Positions 1 through 8,706 are shown, counted from the first letter of the stretch. The stretch: DNA of 12,406 bases from Porphyromonadaceae bacterium (GCA_003517675.1 DPAC01000172.1:1-12406), one strand, 5' to 3'. The notes: generated by a model not told the origin, from the sequence alone. Program-made: numbers and translations.

Positions 1-2251
1 CCAGTGCCTCGAAGATATGGGCACCGCGATAGCTGCGCAGGGTGGAGTTGCCCATTTTGGAGAGCACCTTGAGCAACCCCTTGTTCACTGCCTGGATATA
101 GTTTCTCTTTGCCGTGTCGAAATCGAGCTGAAGCGCACCTTTCTTCACCTGTTGGGCCAACTCGGCGAAGACCAGGTAGGGGTTCACCGCATTTGCGCCA
201 AAGCCAAAAAGCAGGGCGAAGTGCATCACCTCGCGTGGTTCTGCACTCTCTACTACGATGTCGATCTGCATTCGCTTGCGCCGCTCCACCAGGTAGAGGT
301 GTACCGCCGAGGTGGCCAGTAGCGAGGGAATGGGGGCATGTGTGGCGTCCACACCGCGGTCACTGAGCACGATGAAGTGCTTCCCTTCATCCACTGCCTG
401 TTCTACAGAACGGCAGAGGGTGTCGAGTGACTCCTGCAACCCCTCGGCGCCTCTTTCCGAATCGAACAGCATGGGGATCACCGCGGCTGAGAATCCCTTG
501 TAGCGCAGGTTGGTGAGGATATCTATCTGGGTGTTGGTGAGGATCGGGCTTTTGATTCTGACGATGGGCGAAAGCTCCGGTATCTCCTGCAGCAGGTTCT
601 GGTGGATGGCACCGATGTATCCGGTGAGCGACATCACCAACTCTTCCCGGATGGGATCGATGGGCGGATTGGTGACCTGGGCAAACTGTTGCCGGAAGTA
701 GTTGAAAAGGCGCTGCGGCTTGTCGGAGAAGGCGGCAGGAGTGACATCGTTACCCATTGAGGAGACCGGTTCCTTGCCCTCTAGCGCCATTGGCTTGATC
801 AACAGCTCGATATCTTCTGTGGTGTACCCAAATGCTTTGAGCAGTATCTCCCTGTTCTCCAATTCGTTGTTCACTTTCCTGCCGGATGCAATCTCCTCCA
901 GATGCAGGCAATTGTTGTTGAGCCACTGCCGGTAGGGAAAGGCGGAAGCTAGCTCCTCTTTCAGCTCCTGATCACGATAGATACGGCCGGTATGGGTATC
1001 GACCATCATCATTTTGCCCGGTTTGAGTCGGCCTCTTTCTTTGATATTGGAGCCCTCCATCTCCAGGGTACCGGTCTCAGAGGCGAGAATCAGCATACCG
1101 TCACAGGTAATGGTATAGCGTGCCGGTCGGAGACCGTTGCGGTCGAGCATACCGCCGGCATAGCGTCCATCGCTGAAGAGAAGGGTGGCGGGGCCATCCC
1201 AGGGCTCCATCAGCATGCTGTGGTATTCATAGAAGGCTTTCAGTGCATCAGAGATGGGATTCTTGTCATTGAAGCTCTCCGGCACCATCATTGCCATGGC
1301 GTGAGGCAGCGACTTGCCGGTCATCACCAGGAACTCCAGGGCGTTGTCGAACGAGGCACTGTCGCTCATGCCCGGCTGAATCACCGGGTAGAGTGCCTCC
1401 ATGTCGGGAAAGTGAGGAGAGGAGAGCACGCTCTCCCGGCTCTGCATCCACTGCCGGTTGCCACGGATGGTATTGATCTCGCCGTTGTGAGCCAGCATGC
1501 GGAAAGGCTGCGCCAGATCCCAGGTGGGGAACGTGTTGGTGCTGAATCGGGAGTGGACCAGCGCCACACGACTGGTAAAATGGGGGTGGGAGAGATCAGG
1601 GAAGTAGCTGCGCAATTGAAGGGAGGAAAGCATTCCCTTGTAGATCATCTGTTTTGTAGAGAGGCTCACCACGTAAAAATCCCTGTCCTCTCCCAGTCCC
1701 GATTGAAGGATGGTTTTTTCAATCTTTTTTCTAGTCAGATAAAGCTTTCTTTCCAGCTCCTCCCGGCTACCGGGCCCTGTTAGGAAGATCTGAACAATGT
1801 GTGGTTCGTTGGAGAGAGCTATTTCGCCCAGGCAGCTGCTGTTGACGGGCAGGTCTCGCAGGCCGATCAGCGTGAGCGCTTCGGAAGCTATCACCTCTCT
1901 GATCACCTGCAGGTAGCGGGCTCTCTTTTTCTCCTCTTTCGGGAGGAAGATCAACCCGGTACCGTATCGTCCCTCTTCCGGGACAGCAATGCCTTGCAGC
2001 AGGATGAACTCGTGTGGGATCTGCACCAGGATGCCGGCACCATCGCCGGTAACCCTGTCGGCACTCTCCGCACCGCGATGCACCATGTTCTCGAGCACCT
2101 GTATCCCTTTCTCCACAATGTCGTGCGTTTTTTCACCTGTGAGGGTCATCACGAGCCCTACGCCGCAGGCATCATGCTCGTTGTCAAAACTGTAGAGTGA
2201 TTGTTGCTCGGACTCGCTGAGTTGCCGGTAGATATTTTCTTGTTGCTTCAT
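1..2251 (-). CDS. gltB: Glutamate synthase large subunit, N-terminal half (runs off left edge)
   Basis: The large subunit of glutamate synthase (GOGAT) turns glutamine plus 2-oxoglutarate into two glutamates in the cytoplasm. From the ATG at 2251 the frame stays open for 750 codons to the window edge, about half the usual ~1500 residues. Residues 26-34 read HDACGVGLV, the class II glutamine amidotransferase N-terminus. Cys29 is the expected nucleophile, exposed in the family by removal of a short propeptide. Near residues 400-420 there is an LKPGKMMMVDT stretch, typical of the end of the amidase domain. The last ~25 visible residues (LSKMGNSTLRSYRGAHIFE) match the end of the central domain, before the FMN/2-oxoglutarate synthase domain. 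It lies 100 bp after glnN on the same strand, so co-transcription is likely; gltD may follow beyond the edge. No strong Shine-Dalgarno is visible, and the start is set by the spacing to Cys29. Confidence 0.96.
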   Translation of the reverse strand, partial: MKQQENIYRQLSESEQQSLYSFDNEHDACGVGLVMTLTGEKTHDIVEKGIQVLENMVHRGAESADRVTGDGAGILVQIPHEFILLQGIAVPEEGRYGTGLIFLPKEEKKRARYLQVIREVIASEALTLIGLRDLPVNSSCLGEIALSNEPHIVQIFLTGPGSREELERKLYLTRKKIEKTILQSGLGEDRDFYVVSLSTKQMIYKGMLSSLQLRSYFPDLSHPHFTSRVALVHSRFSTNTFPTWDLAQPFRMLAHNGEINTIRGNRQWMQSRESVLSSPHFPDMEALYPVIQPGMSDSASFDNALEFLVMTGKSLPHAMAMMVPESFNDKNPISDALKAFYEYHSMLMEPWDGPATLLFSDGRYAGGMLDRNGLRPARYTITCDGMLILASETGTLEMEGSNIKERGRLKPGKMMMVDTHTGRIYRDQELKEELASAFPYRQWLNNNCLHLEEIASGRKVNNELENREILLKAFGYTTEDIELLIKPMALEGKEPVSSMGNDVTPAAFSDKPQRLFNYFRQQFAQVTNPPIDPIREELVMSLTGYIGAIHQNLLQEIPELSPIVRIKSPILTNTQIDILTNLRYKGFSAAVIPMLFDSERGAEGLQESLDTLCRSVEQAVDEGKHFIVLSDRGVDATHAPIPSLLATSAVHLYLVERRKRMQIDIVVESAEPREVMHFALLFGFGANAVNPYLVFAELAQQVKKGALQLDFDTAKRNYIQAVNKGLLKVLSKMGNSTLRSYRGAHIFEAL

Positions 2252-2311
2252 TTTCAATATTCTTTTTTTTGTCAAAAAATAGCAGATAATCACTTACCCG
2301 CTATTCCAAAA

Positions 2312-2326
2312 CTGTTTTCTAAACAG
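2312..2326 (-). terminator. Short hairpin between glnN and gltB (possible attenuator or weak terminator)
   Basis: A perfect 6-bp inverted repeat with a 3-nt loop (CTGTTT-AGA-AAACAG on the minus strand) lies 26 bp past the glnN stop and is followed by TTTTGG. The stem is short and AT-rich and the T run is only four long. It may cause partial termination or mark an RNA processing point, giving glnN more transcript than gltB. This is inference; it may also be chance. Confidence 0.3.
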
Positions 2327-2351
2327 CTATCTGATTTATAGAGAATGTCTC

Positions 2352-4547
2352 TCAGCTGATGAATAGCAGCTCCCTGTATTTGGGCAGCGTCCACATCTGA
2401 TTATCCACAATCAGTTCCAGCTTATCCACGTGATAACGGATGATATCGAAGTAGGAGCAGACCGTGTCATGGTAGGCCACCGCCTTTTCGCGGGCATCCT
2501 CCAGTTTGTTGGCCGCTTTGCGGGCATCGACCATGTCATCTACATTGGTTTTGATGGCAGAGATGTGATCCGCTATCTCCTCGATCAGTGCGGCATCCTC
2601 CCTGGAGAGGTGGTCAGCTTTCTCCTTGTCGAACACAGCCCGCATCTTGAAGAGGTTGTCGAGCAACATGGACTGGTATTCCGTTGCCACCGGTATGATG
2701 TGGTTCATGCAGAGGTCGCCCAGTACGCGTGCTTCTATCTGGATCTTCTTGGTGTAGGTCTCCCATTTCACCTCGTTGCGGGCATGGAGTTCTTTTTTGT
2801 TCAACACGCCAATGGTTTCAAACATCTCTACCGAATGTGGCGACGTGTAGGCATCGTATATGACAGGGACACTTGTTTCACAGTCCAGTCCGCGCTTTGC
2901 AGCTTCTTCTTTCCACTCGTCGCTGTAGTTGTTCCCTTCAAACCGGATGGGTTTCGATGCTTTGATGTAAAGGCGCAGGGTGTCGAAGATGGCCTGTTCC
3001 TTTTTCATCCCTTTTTTCATTTTCGTGTCGATCTCCTTTTTGAAATCGATCAGCTGCGCAGCAACAACGGAATTCAACGCCGTCATGGGTGATGAACAGT
3101 TTGCCGATGAACCTACCGCGCGAAACTCAAAGCGGTTCCCGGTAAAAGCGAACGGTGAAGTACGGTTGCGGTCGGTGTTGTCGATCAATACCTCCGGGAT
3201 GTGAGCAACACCCAGCTTCATCTTTTTCAACTCATCCACGGTGATATCATCGTCCTCCGAGCTTTGTTCAATTTTATCGAGCACAGCCGATATCTGTTTC
3301 CCGAGGAAAACCGAGATGATCGCTGGAGGTGCTTCGTTGGCACCCAGCCTGTGGGCATTGTTGGCCGACATGATAGAGGCTTTCAGTAGCGCATTGTGTT
3401 TGTATACCGCCATCAGGGTGTTGACCAGGAAGGTGACGAAAAGCAGGTTTTCGTTGGCGCTCCTTCCCGGGGTGAAAAGTCCGATGCCGGTGTCTGTGCC
3501 GAGCGACCAGTTGTTGTGCTTGCCTGAACCATTCACACCTGCAAAGGGTTTCTCGTGCAGCAGCAGCTTGAAATGATGCTTGGCTGCAATCTTATGCATC
3601 AGCGTCATCACCAGCAGGTTTTGATCTACCGCCAGATTCGTCTCCCCGAAAATGGGCGCCAGTTCAAACTGGTTGGGAGCCACTTCGTTGTGGCGGGTTT
3701 TGAGGGGTATGCCATACTTGTATGCCTCATGCTCCACCTCTTTCATGAAGGCTGCAACCCGTGGGGGAATAGCCCCGAAATAATGGTCTTCGAGCTGCTG
3801 GTTCTTGGCGCTTTCATGTCCCATCAGGGTGCGTTCGGTCAGGTTCAGATCGGGCCGGGCAGCGTAGAGCGCCTGGTCCACCAGGAAATATTCCTGTTCC
3901 CATCCCAGGAAGGAATATACCTTTTTAACTTCGGGGTAGAACAGTTTACAGACTTCTACAGCTGCTTTGTCGACTGCCGAGAGTGCTTTCAGCAGCGGTG
4001 TCTTGTAGTCGAGTGCTTCACCGGTATAGGAGATGAAGACCGTGGGAATACAGAGCGTATCGTCGATGATGAAAGCGGGTGAGGAAGGATCCCAGGCTGT
4101 ATATCCCCTTGCCTCAAAAGTATTGCGGATGCCGCCACTGGGGAAGCTGGAGGCATCGGGTTCCTGCTGAGCCAGCAGCTTACCGGAGAAACGTTCAATG
4201 ATGCCGCCGGCCGGTCCGTTTACGTAGTCGATAAAGGAGTCATGTTTTTCGGCTGTCCCCTCGGTGAGAGGTTGAAACCAGTGGGTGTAGTGGGTTGCTC
4301 CCATCTCAATGGCCCACATCTTCATCCCGGCCGCCACATGATCGGCGATCTCACGGTGGAGGGTAGTACCCTGGTCGATGGCTTCCAGTACAATTTTTAT
4401 TGTCTCCTTGGAGAGATATTTCGACATCTGTGTCCTGTTGAAGACATACTTGCCATAATACTCCGATGGTAACTGACCGGGGGAGGTCACTTTCACGGGG
4501 GCTCTTTTTGAGGCTTCCTCTACTGCTTTGAAACGTAATGTTGACAT
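2352..4547 (-). CDS. glnN: Type III glutamine synthetase (GSIII)
   Basis: Makes glutamine from glutamate, ammonia and ATP in the cytoplasm. The 731-residue length fits the GSIII class typical of Bacteroides relatives (about 700-730 residues) and is far longer than GSI or GSII. Visible signatures are GWEQEYFLVD at 215-224 (the metal-binding Glu motif, ExE), HNEVAPNQFELAP at 286-298, KPFAGVNGSGKHNNWS at 333-348 (ATP/glutamate-binding signature) and NRTSPFAFTGNRFEFRAVGSS near 461-481. No truncation or frameshift was seen. The start at 4547 gives the expected family N-terminus, and a good Bacteroidetes-type promoter lies about 70 bp upstream. gltB follows 100 bp downstream on the same strand, so the two enzymes of the GS-GOGAT cycle are probably co-expressed. 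Confidence 0.98.
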   Translation of the reverse strand: MSTLRFKAVEEASKRAPVKVTSPGQLPSEYYGKYVFNRTQMSKYLSKETIKIVLEAIDQGTTLHREIADHVAAGMKMWAIEMGATHYTHWFQPLTEGTAEKHDSFIDYVNGPAGGIIERFSGKLLAQQEPDASSFPSGGIRNTFEARGYTAWDPSSPAFIIDDTLCIPTVFISYTGEALDYKTPLLKALSAVDKAAVEVCKLFYPEVKKVYSFLGWEQEYFLVDQALYAARPDLNLTERTLMGHESAKNQQLEDHYFGAIPPRVAAFMKEVEHEAYKYGIPLKTRHNEVAPNQFELAPIFGETNLAVDQNLLVMTLMHKIAAKHHFKLLLHEKPFAGVNGSGKHNNWSLGTDTGIGLFTPGRSANENLLFVTFLVNTLMAVYKHNALLKASIMSANNAHRLGANEAPPAIISVFLGKQISAVLDKIEQSSEDDDITVDELKKMKLGVAHIPEVLIDNTDRNRTSPFAFTGNRFEFRAVGSSANCSSPMTALNSVVAAQLIDFKKEIDTKMKKGMKKEQAIFDTLRLYIKASKPIRFEGNNYSDEWKEEAAKRGLDCETSVPVIYDAYTSPHSVEMFETIGVLNKKELHARNEVKWETYTKKIQIEARVLGDLCMNHIIPVATEYQSMLLDNLFKMRAVFDKEKADHLSREDAALIEEIADHISAIKTNVDDMVDARKAANKLEDAREKAVAYHDTVCSYFDIIRYHVDKLELIVDNQMWTLPKYRELLFIS

Positions 4548-4617
4548 ACTGCACGAATTGATTGTGAATCGAGGTCTAATAACCAGTTGTTCTGTTATTT
4601 TGAATTGTTTTATGTTG

Positions 4618-4647
4618 CAAAATTAGACAAAATGTTTTAATCACAAA
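4618..4647 (-). promoter_or_regulatory. Predicted glnN promoter (Bacteroidetes type)
   Basis: On the minus strand, TAATTTTG at 4625-4618 matches the TAnnTTTG -7 consensus exactly. A TTTG at 4647-4644 serves as the -33 element, with an 18-bp spacer, one base short of the usual 19-21. The start of transcription would fall near 4611, leaving a 5' leader of roughly 65 nt before the glnN ATG. Confidence 0.6.
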
Positions 4648-5014
4648 ATAAAAACGACAAAAATGTCACATAAAACTCGAAAATTTAACGTTATGGTCAA
4701 AAATGAAGAAAAAATGTATCAAAAGAAAATTAATTGAATAATTTTTGTCCTGTGGCTGTTCTTCGTCTCAACCCTTTTTTTGCCAACCAGGTTGCGCCTT
4801 AATGCTATGCATTGAATATCGTTACAAAATTAATCAATTTATAGGGAATGACACCGTCGGACACTGAAATCATTCTCATAAATATGCTGTGGTTTTTACG
4901 CTACCGTTTTATGGCTACTTATTTGTTTCCTTTTGAACTTTCAACTATCTTTATCCTTAATAAAAGAACAGCATTGAGCATTTACTTCCTTTTTATCAGG
5001 AAATAATGACCTAA
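4648..5014. other. AT-rich intergenic stretch, no gene seen
   Basis: This ~370-bp stretch between the glnN promoter and the ATPase relic is AT-rich and has stops in all frames. Only trivial ORFs of about a dozen codons occur. I saw no RNA gene, insertion sequence end or clear hairpin. It may hold DNA too decayed to recognise from the lost N-terminal half of the ATPase gene that follows. Confidence 0.5.
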
Positions 5015-5562
5015 ATTTTTTCTTATGGAAAAGAAAGAATTGATTGTCAGCTCACGCAAACAATTTCACAAACCATTGGTTGCAAGGGGTATTCTTCTGC
5101 CGGAAAACCGACTTCCATCAACAAGATTTACAACGAATTGAAATCTGCAGGCGTCACTGTCAGTAAAAACACCCTCTACGAATGGATGGAATACCTACAG
5201 CATATCTACCTGTTCCTTCCGCTGCACCGCTACGATCGTTCTACCGTAAAAGCATGCCGGGCGACCGCAAATTTTACTGTATTGACAACGGATTGCGCCG
5301 GACACTTATTCATACCGGTTCGGAAGATAAAGGCAGCCTGTTGGAAAACAACAGGTATCTTTTCCTCTAATCTCAGTTGTCTATGAGCCAGAACCTCCAT
5401 TATTATATCGGCAGAAGCAGAGAATGTGATTTCGTAGTGACCGATCGCGTGAAAATCGCAGCACTGATTCAGGTCTCACTCCATGTGGGCGCTGATGCGC
5501 TTTCCCGTTTGAGGCAGAAAGCCATCACACTGGAGAGAAAGAATAAAAATAAAATAGCCTGA
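5015..5562 (+). pseudogene. C-terminal relic of a DUF4143-type AAA ATPase
   Basis: Fragments in two frames together spell the C-terminal half of the common Bacteroidetes ATP-binding protein with a DUF4143 domain. The frame starting at 5015 gives GKPTSINKIYNELKSAG, then SKNTLYEWMEYLQHIYLFLP and RYDRSTVK. Near 5252-5262 the reading shifts to the frame used by 5182-5370, continuing DRKFYCIDNGLRRTL and SEDKGSLLENNRYLFL. An in-frame TAA at 5368-5370 interrupts it, after which the same frame resumes with YYIGRSRECDFVV and ALIQVS up to 5562. The N-terminal Walker-type ATPase half is absent: an in-frame stop lies at 5012-5014 and no ATPase motif was seen upstream. The extreme C-terminus also looks shortened. 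One frameshift, one stop and the missing half make a functional product unlikely. Confidence 0.85.
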
Positions 5563-5589
5563 AAACTACCTCCCCCAGATGTTGCCTTT

Positions 5590-5609
5590 ACGACTCCCGG
5601 CAGGGTCGT
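5590..5609 (+). repeat. Imperfect hairpin after the ATPase relic
   Basis: ACGACTC and GGGTCGT pair as a 7-bp stem (one T-G wobble) around a 6-nt loop, shortly after the relic's last stop. No T tract follows, so it is at best a weak terminator left from the old gene. Confidence 0.25.
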
Positions 5610-5708
5610 CACTGCATATTTTCACCCGCTTTCCTCATCTGCAGGTGTATCACGATTCAAAGTCCTGTTACGGATGAACAGATTATCGGTAAAAGTAGCG
5701 TTAAGTTG

Positions 5709-5733
5709 ACGTTATATAACGTTCCCATAACGT
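5709..5733 (+). promoter_or_regulatory. Predicted operator upstream of the M16 peptidase gene
   Basis: ACGTTATATAACGT at 5709-5722 is a perfect 14-bp palindrome. A further half-site ATAACGT at 5727-5733 repeats the right half at 11-bp spacing, one helical turn. The site lies just upstream of a -7 box (5754-5761) that lacks a recognisable -33 TTTG, as expected of an activator-dependent promoter. The same palindrome (13/14 and 12/14 matches) occurs in the promoter of the peptide genes at 11201-11237. The binding protein is unknown; the response regulator at 8950-9660 is the obvious candidate. Confidence 0.65.
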
Positions 5734-5753
5734 AATGTGGATTCCTTATCCAC

Positions 5754-5761
5754 TACATTTG
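5754..5761 (+). promoter_or_regulatory. Predicted -7 box of the M16 peptidase promoter
   Basis: TACATTTG matches the Bacteroidetes -7 consensus TAnnTTTG exactly. No TTTG lies 19-21 bp upstream; that position is covered by the ATAACGT operator half-site. Transcription would start near 5768, giving a leader of about 50 nt. Confidence 0.6.
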
Positions 5762-5764
5762 CCT

Positions 5765-5814
5765 TCAGTATCGATTGAATTTAAAAACTCAGTATCGATG
5801 ATGTATTTAAAACG
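5765..5814 (+). repeat. Imperfect tandem duplication in the M16 leader
   Basis: TCAGTATCGAT occurs at 5765-5775 and again at 5789-5799. Each copy is followed after a few bases by ATTTAAAA, so a unit of about 24-26 bp is duplicated head to tail between the -7 box and the start codon. A partial third copy (TTCAG followed by ATGATG) may include the start codon. The second copy also creates a nine-codon upstream ORF from 5798 (stop codon included) that ends over the M16 start codon. A role in translation or mRNA structure is possible but unproven. Confidence 0.6.
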
Positions 5815-5820
5815 ATTCAG

Positions 5821-8640
5821 ATGATGAAACCAATTCGTTTATTTTTTCTGTCGCTTGTGTTGGTATTTGGCACACTGGCGATTCAGGCGCAACAAATGCC
5901 TCCGATACCCGTCGATAGCCAGGTACGGGTTGGTGTGCTCGGGAACGGCCTAACCTACTACATCCGTGAAAACAAATTACCCGAAAATCGCGCGGATTTT
6001 TACCTTGTGCAAAAGGTGGGTTCTATCCTGGAAGAAGAAAACCAGCGCGGTCTGGCTCATTTTCTGGAGCACATGGCCTTTAACGGATCTGAGAACTTTC
6101 CCGGCGGAGAAGATGGGAAAAGCATGATCTCTTATCTGGAAACCATTGGCGTGAAATTTGGTACGAACCTTAATGCCGGTACCGGTATGGATGAGACCAT
6201 CTACAATATTAACGATGTCCCCGTTACCACACCGGGAGCGGTGGCGTCCTGCCTGATGATCCTGCACGACTGGTCGAATGCATTGCTACTCCGGGAAAAG
6301 GATATCGACAAAGAACGTAAAGTGATTCATGAAGAGTGGCGCACACGTCGCGATGCCTCGCAGCGCATGATCGACAGCATTGCCCCCGCGATATTCAGAG
6401 ATAGCAAATATGCCCACAGAATGCCTATCGGGCTGATGAGTGTGGTGGATAACTTCGAACCACAGGCATTACGTGATTATTATCACAAATGGTATCGTCC
6501 CGATCTGCAGGGTATCATCGTGGTGGGTGATATCAATGCCGATGAGATTGAAAGTCAGATTAAAGCGCTTTTCTCTTCCATTACCATGCCCGAAAATGCG
6601 GCAGAGCGTGTATATGAGCAGATACCCGATAACGTGGAACCGATTGTTGCGGTGGCTACGGACAAAGAGTTGCCGATGAACAATATCCTGGTTGCGTATA
6701 AAAGGGATCAGATACCACCCAACAAGAAAACCGGGATGGACTACCTGATGATCAACTATGCTACTGAGATTATCGGGCAGATGCTCAATGACAGACTACA
6801 GGAGATGCTTCAGAAGAGCGATGTTCCCTTTGCCTTCGCAATCGTAAGAAACGGAGCCTATTTTGGTGTAGGGACAAAAGATGCCCTTCAGCTCATCGGG
6901 GTTGCCAAACCCGGTTTTGCGGATGCCACGATTGCCACGCTGATGCGTGAAACAAGAAGAGCTCGTGATTTCGGCTTCACGGCAGGTGAGTATGAACGAG
7001 CCAAAGCCAACTACCTGACCAGTATGGAGAAGTTGTATAACGAGCGCGATAAGCAACCCAACAGGTATTATGTGCAACAATATATTGACCGCTTTTTGAA
7101 AAATGAACCGATTCCCTCCATCGAGGATCGTTATAACATCATGAATCAACTGGTGCCCCATCTTTCTGTAGAAGTGGTGAACCAGATGATGCAACAGCTG
7201 GTCACGGATCAAAACCGGGTTGTGGTGCTGATGGGAAGCGAACAGGAAAAAGAAAGCTATCCCACAGAAGCAGCCATACAGGATCTTATACAAACAATAG
7301 ATCATGAACAGCTTACCGCCTATGAGGATAACAGTGTAACCGAACCGCTGATGGCTACGCTTCCCGCGAAAGGGAGTATTGTAAAAGAAGAAAAAAATGC
7401 CGACAAAGGGACGACCGTCTGGACGCTGTCCAACGGGGCCAGGGTGGTGGTGAGAACGACCGATTTTAAACAGGATGAAATACTTTTACACGGCTTTGCA
7501 CCGGGTGGCGCTTCTCTTCTGGATGATCAGTTTATTTCCGAAATCAAGCTGATGGACGATCTTGCCACTGTGGGAGGTCTGGGAAAGTTCAGCGCTACCG
7601 ACCTGAAAAAGAATCTTTCCGGGAAGAATGCTGAAGTGCGTTTCAGGGTGGCACCTTTTAACGAGCAGATAAGCGGGAAGTGCAGTGTGAAAGATATTGA
7701 AACCATGATGCAACTCCTCTACCTGAATTTTACCGGACTGCGCAAGGACGAAGAGGCTTATCAGTCGCTGAAAGGGAGATTGAAAGGTGTTTTACCTACG
7801 CTGTCCGGCAATCCCGATATTGTTTTTAACGATTCGCTGATGAGCATCATGTATCAGGGTAATCCCCGATTTACTTTACCCACTGTGCAGGAGATCGATG
7901 CGGTGAGTTACGACAGGTTACTCGAGCTCTACCGGTCACGTTTCAACAACGCCGCGAATTTCACCTTTACCTTTGTCGGTAATATTTTGCCAGAGGAACT
8001 GGAACCATTTGTAGCGCAATATATAGCCGCCTTGCCGGGGACGCCGGGTAAGCGTGAACTACCAAAGGTGATTGCCACCCGTAGCGGAATTTACAGCAAC
8101 CATTTCACACTGCCGATGGAGACCCCGAAAGCGTCTACCGCGATTGTTTATACGGGAAACATGCCCTATACACCGGAAAATATCATCATGCTGGATGCTC
8201 TGGGACAGATATTGCGGATGGAGTTTACCGAAAAGATTCGCGAAGAGGAAGGAGGAACGTATGGGGTGCGGGTGCACCAGGAAGCGGAGAAACTGCCGAA
8301 AGAGGGATTCACGCTGCAGTTCCAGTTCGATACCGATCCCGCGCGGCGTACTGCGCTGGTTGAGGTGATGAACGGCATAACGACCGATTTGCAACAAAAG
8401 GGTCCGGATCCCGAGAAACTGCAAAAGGTAAAAGAGTATATGCTGAAACAGCATGCCGATAATCTCAAAGAAAACAGTTATGCACTTTCCAACACCTGGC
8501 AGTATTATCTGTACAATGTTGATCTGGAAAAAGATTACGTGAAGCAGGTGAACGAGTTGTCAGAAGCCTCGTTGCTGCAATTTGCGAAACAATTGATCGG
8601 GCAGAATAACCGTGTGGAGGTATCCATGAGTAATGAATAG
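5821..8640 (+). CDS. Secreted M16 zinc metallopeptidase (PqqL/pitrilysin-like)
   Basis: A 939-residue zinc peptidase, predicted to be periplasmic. Residues 1-24 form a signal peptide (MMKPIR, hydrophobic FFLSLVLVFGTLAI, then QAQ) with no lipobox Cys. The inverted zinc motif HFLEH is at 80-84 (His80, Glu83 catalytic, His84), and ERKVIHEE at 165-172 supplies the third ligand, probably Glu172. This N-terminal half has an M16 C-type partner domain starting near 213 (RDYYHKWYRPDLQGIIVVGD). The second half (about 530-939) is a degenerate M16 repeat without HxxEH, carrying RSRFNNAANFTFTFVGNI and EEGGTYGVRV. This two-repeat layout and length match E. coli PqqL-type peptidases. Its upstream operator matches that of the peptide genes at 11317, so it may cut or clear secreted peptides. 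M16 enzymes are known in RiPP pathways (PqqF, AlbE/AlbF), but a role here is inference. ATG 5824 is an equally possible start. Confidence 0.95.
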   Translation: MMKPIRLFFLSLVLVFGTLAIQAQQMPPIPVDSQVRVGVLGNGLTYYIRENKLPENRADFYLVQKVGSILEEENQRGLAHFLEHMAFNGSENFPGGEDGKSMISYLETIGVKFGTNLNAGTGMDETIYNINDVPVTTPGAVASCLMILHDWSNALLLREKDIDKERKVIHEEWRTRRDASQRMIDSIAPAIFRDSKYAHRMPIGLMSVVDNFEPQALRDYYHKWYRPDLQGIIVVGDINADEIESQIKALFSSITMPENAAERVYEQIPDNVEPIVAVATDKELPMNNILVAYKRDQIPPNKKTGMDYLMINYATEIIGQMLNDRLQEMLQKSDVPFAFAIVRNGAYFGVGTKDALQLIGVAKPGFADATIATLMRETRRARDFGFTAGEYERAKANYLTSMEKLYNERDKQPNRYYVQQYIDRFLKNEPIPSIEDRYNIMNQLVPHLSVEVVNQMMQQLVTDQNRVVVLMGSEQEKESYPTEAAIQDLIQTIDHEQLTAYEDNSVTEPLMATLPAKGSIVKEEKNADKGTTVWTLSNGARVVVRTTDFKQDEILLHGFAPGGASLLDDQFISEIKLMDDLATVGGLGKFSATDLKKNLSGKNAEVRFRVAPFNEQISGKCSVKDIETMMQLLYLNFTGLRKDEEAYQSLKGRLKGVLPTLSGNPDIVFNDSLMSIMYQGNPRFTLPTVQEIDAVSYDRLLELYRSRFNNAANFTFTFVGNILPEELEPFVAQYIAALPGTPGKRELPKVIATRSGIYSNHFTLPMETPKASTAIVYTGNMPYTPENIIMLDALGQILRMEFTEKIREEEGGTYGVRVHQEAEKLPKEGFTLQFQFDTDPARRTALVEVMNGITTDLQQKGPDPEKLQKVKEYMLKQHADNLKENSYALSNTWQYYLYNVDLEKDYVKQVNELSEASLLQFAKQLIGQNNRVEVSMSNE

Positions 8641-8675
8641 AAAAGCAGCATTCATTTTAATGAGGATATTCATGA

Positions 8676-8706
8676 AAAAGGGGATAAGTTATAACTTTCC
8701 CCTTTT
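8676..8706. terminator. Strong, probably bidirectional terminator after the M16 gene
   Basis: A 31-nt nearly perfect palindrome starts 36 bp after the M16 stop. Outer arms AAAAGGGGA and TCCCCTTTT enclose AAGTTATAACTT, itself a perfect palindrome, with a single mismatched pair between. The A tract and T tract at its ends would let it act on both strands. It ends M16 transcription and separates that gene from the small ORF at 8737. Confidence 0.8.

Noticed and set aside
992..1783. Long plus-strand ORF of 263 codons
   Set aside because: It lies wholly antisense to gltB, whose frame gives clear family motifs; the product has no recognisable features.
2430..3092. Plus-strand ORF of 220 codons, with others at 3555-4082 and 3241-3576
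   Set aside because: Antisense shadows of the glnN gene, which is unmistakable in its own frame.
4626..5014. Insertion sequence or CRISPR remnant
   Set aside because: No terminal inverted repeats, transposase fragments or regularly spaced repeats were found.
5138..5386. Treating 5138-5386 and 5377-5562 as separate small genes
   Set aside because: They are successive pieces of one DUF4143-type protein split by a frameshift and a stop.
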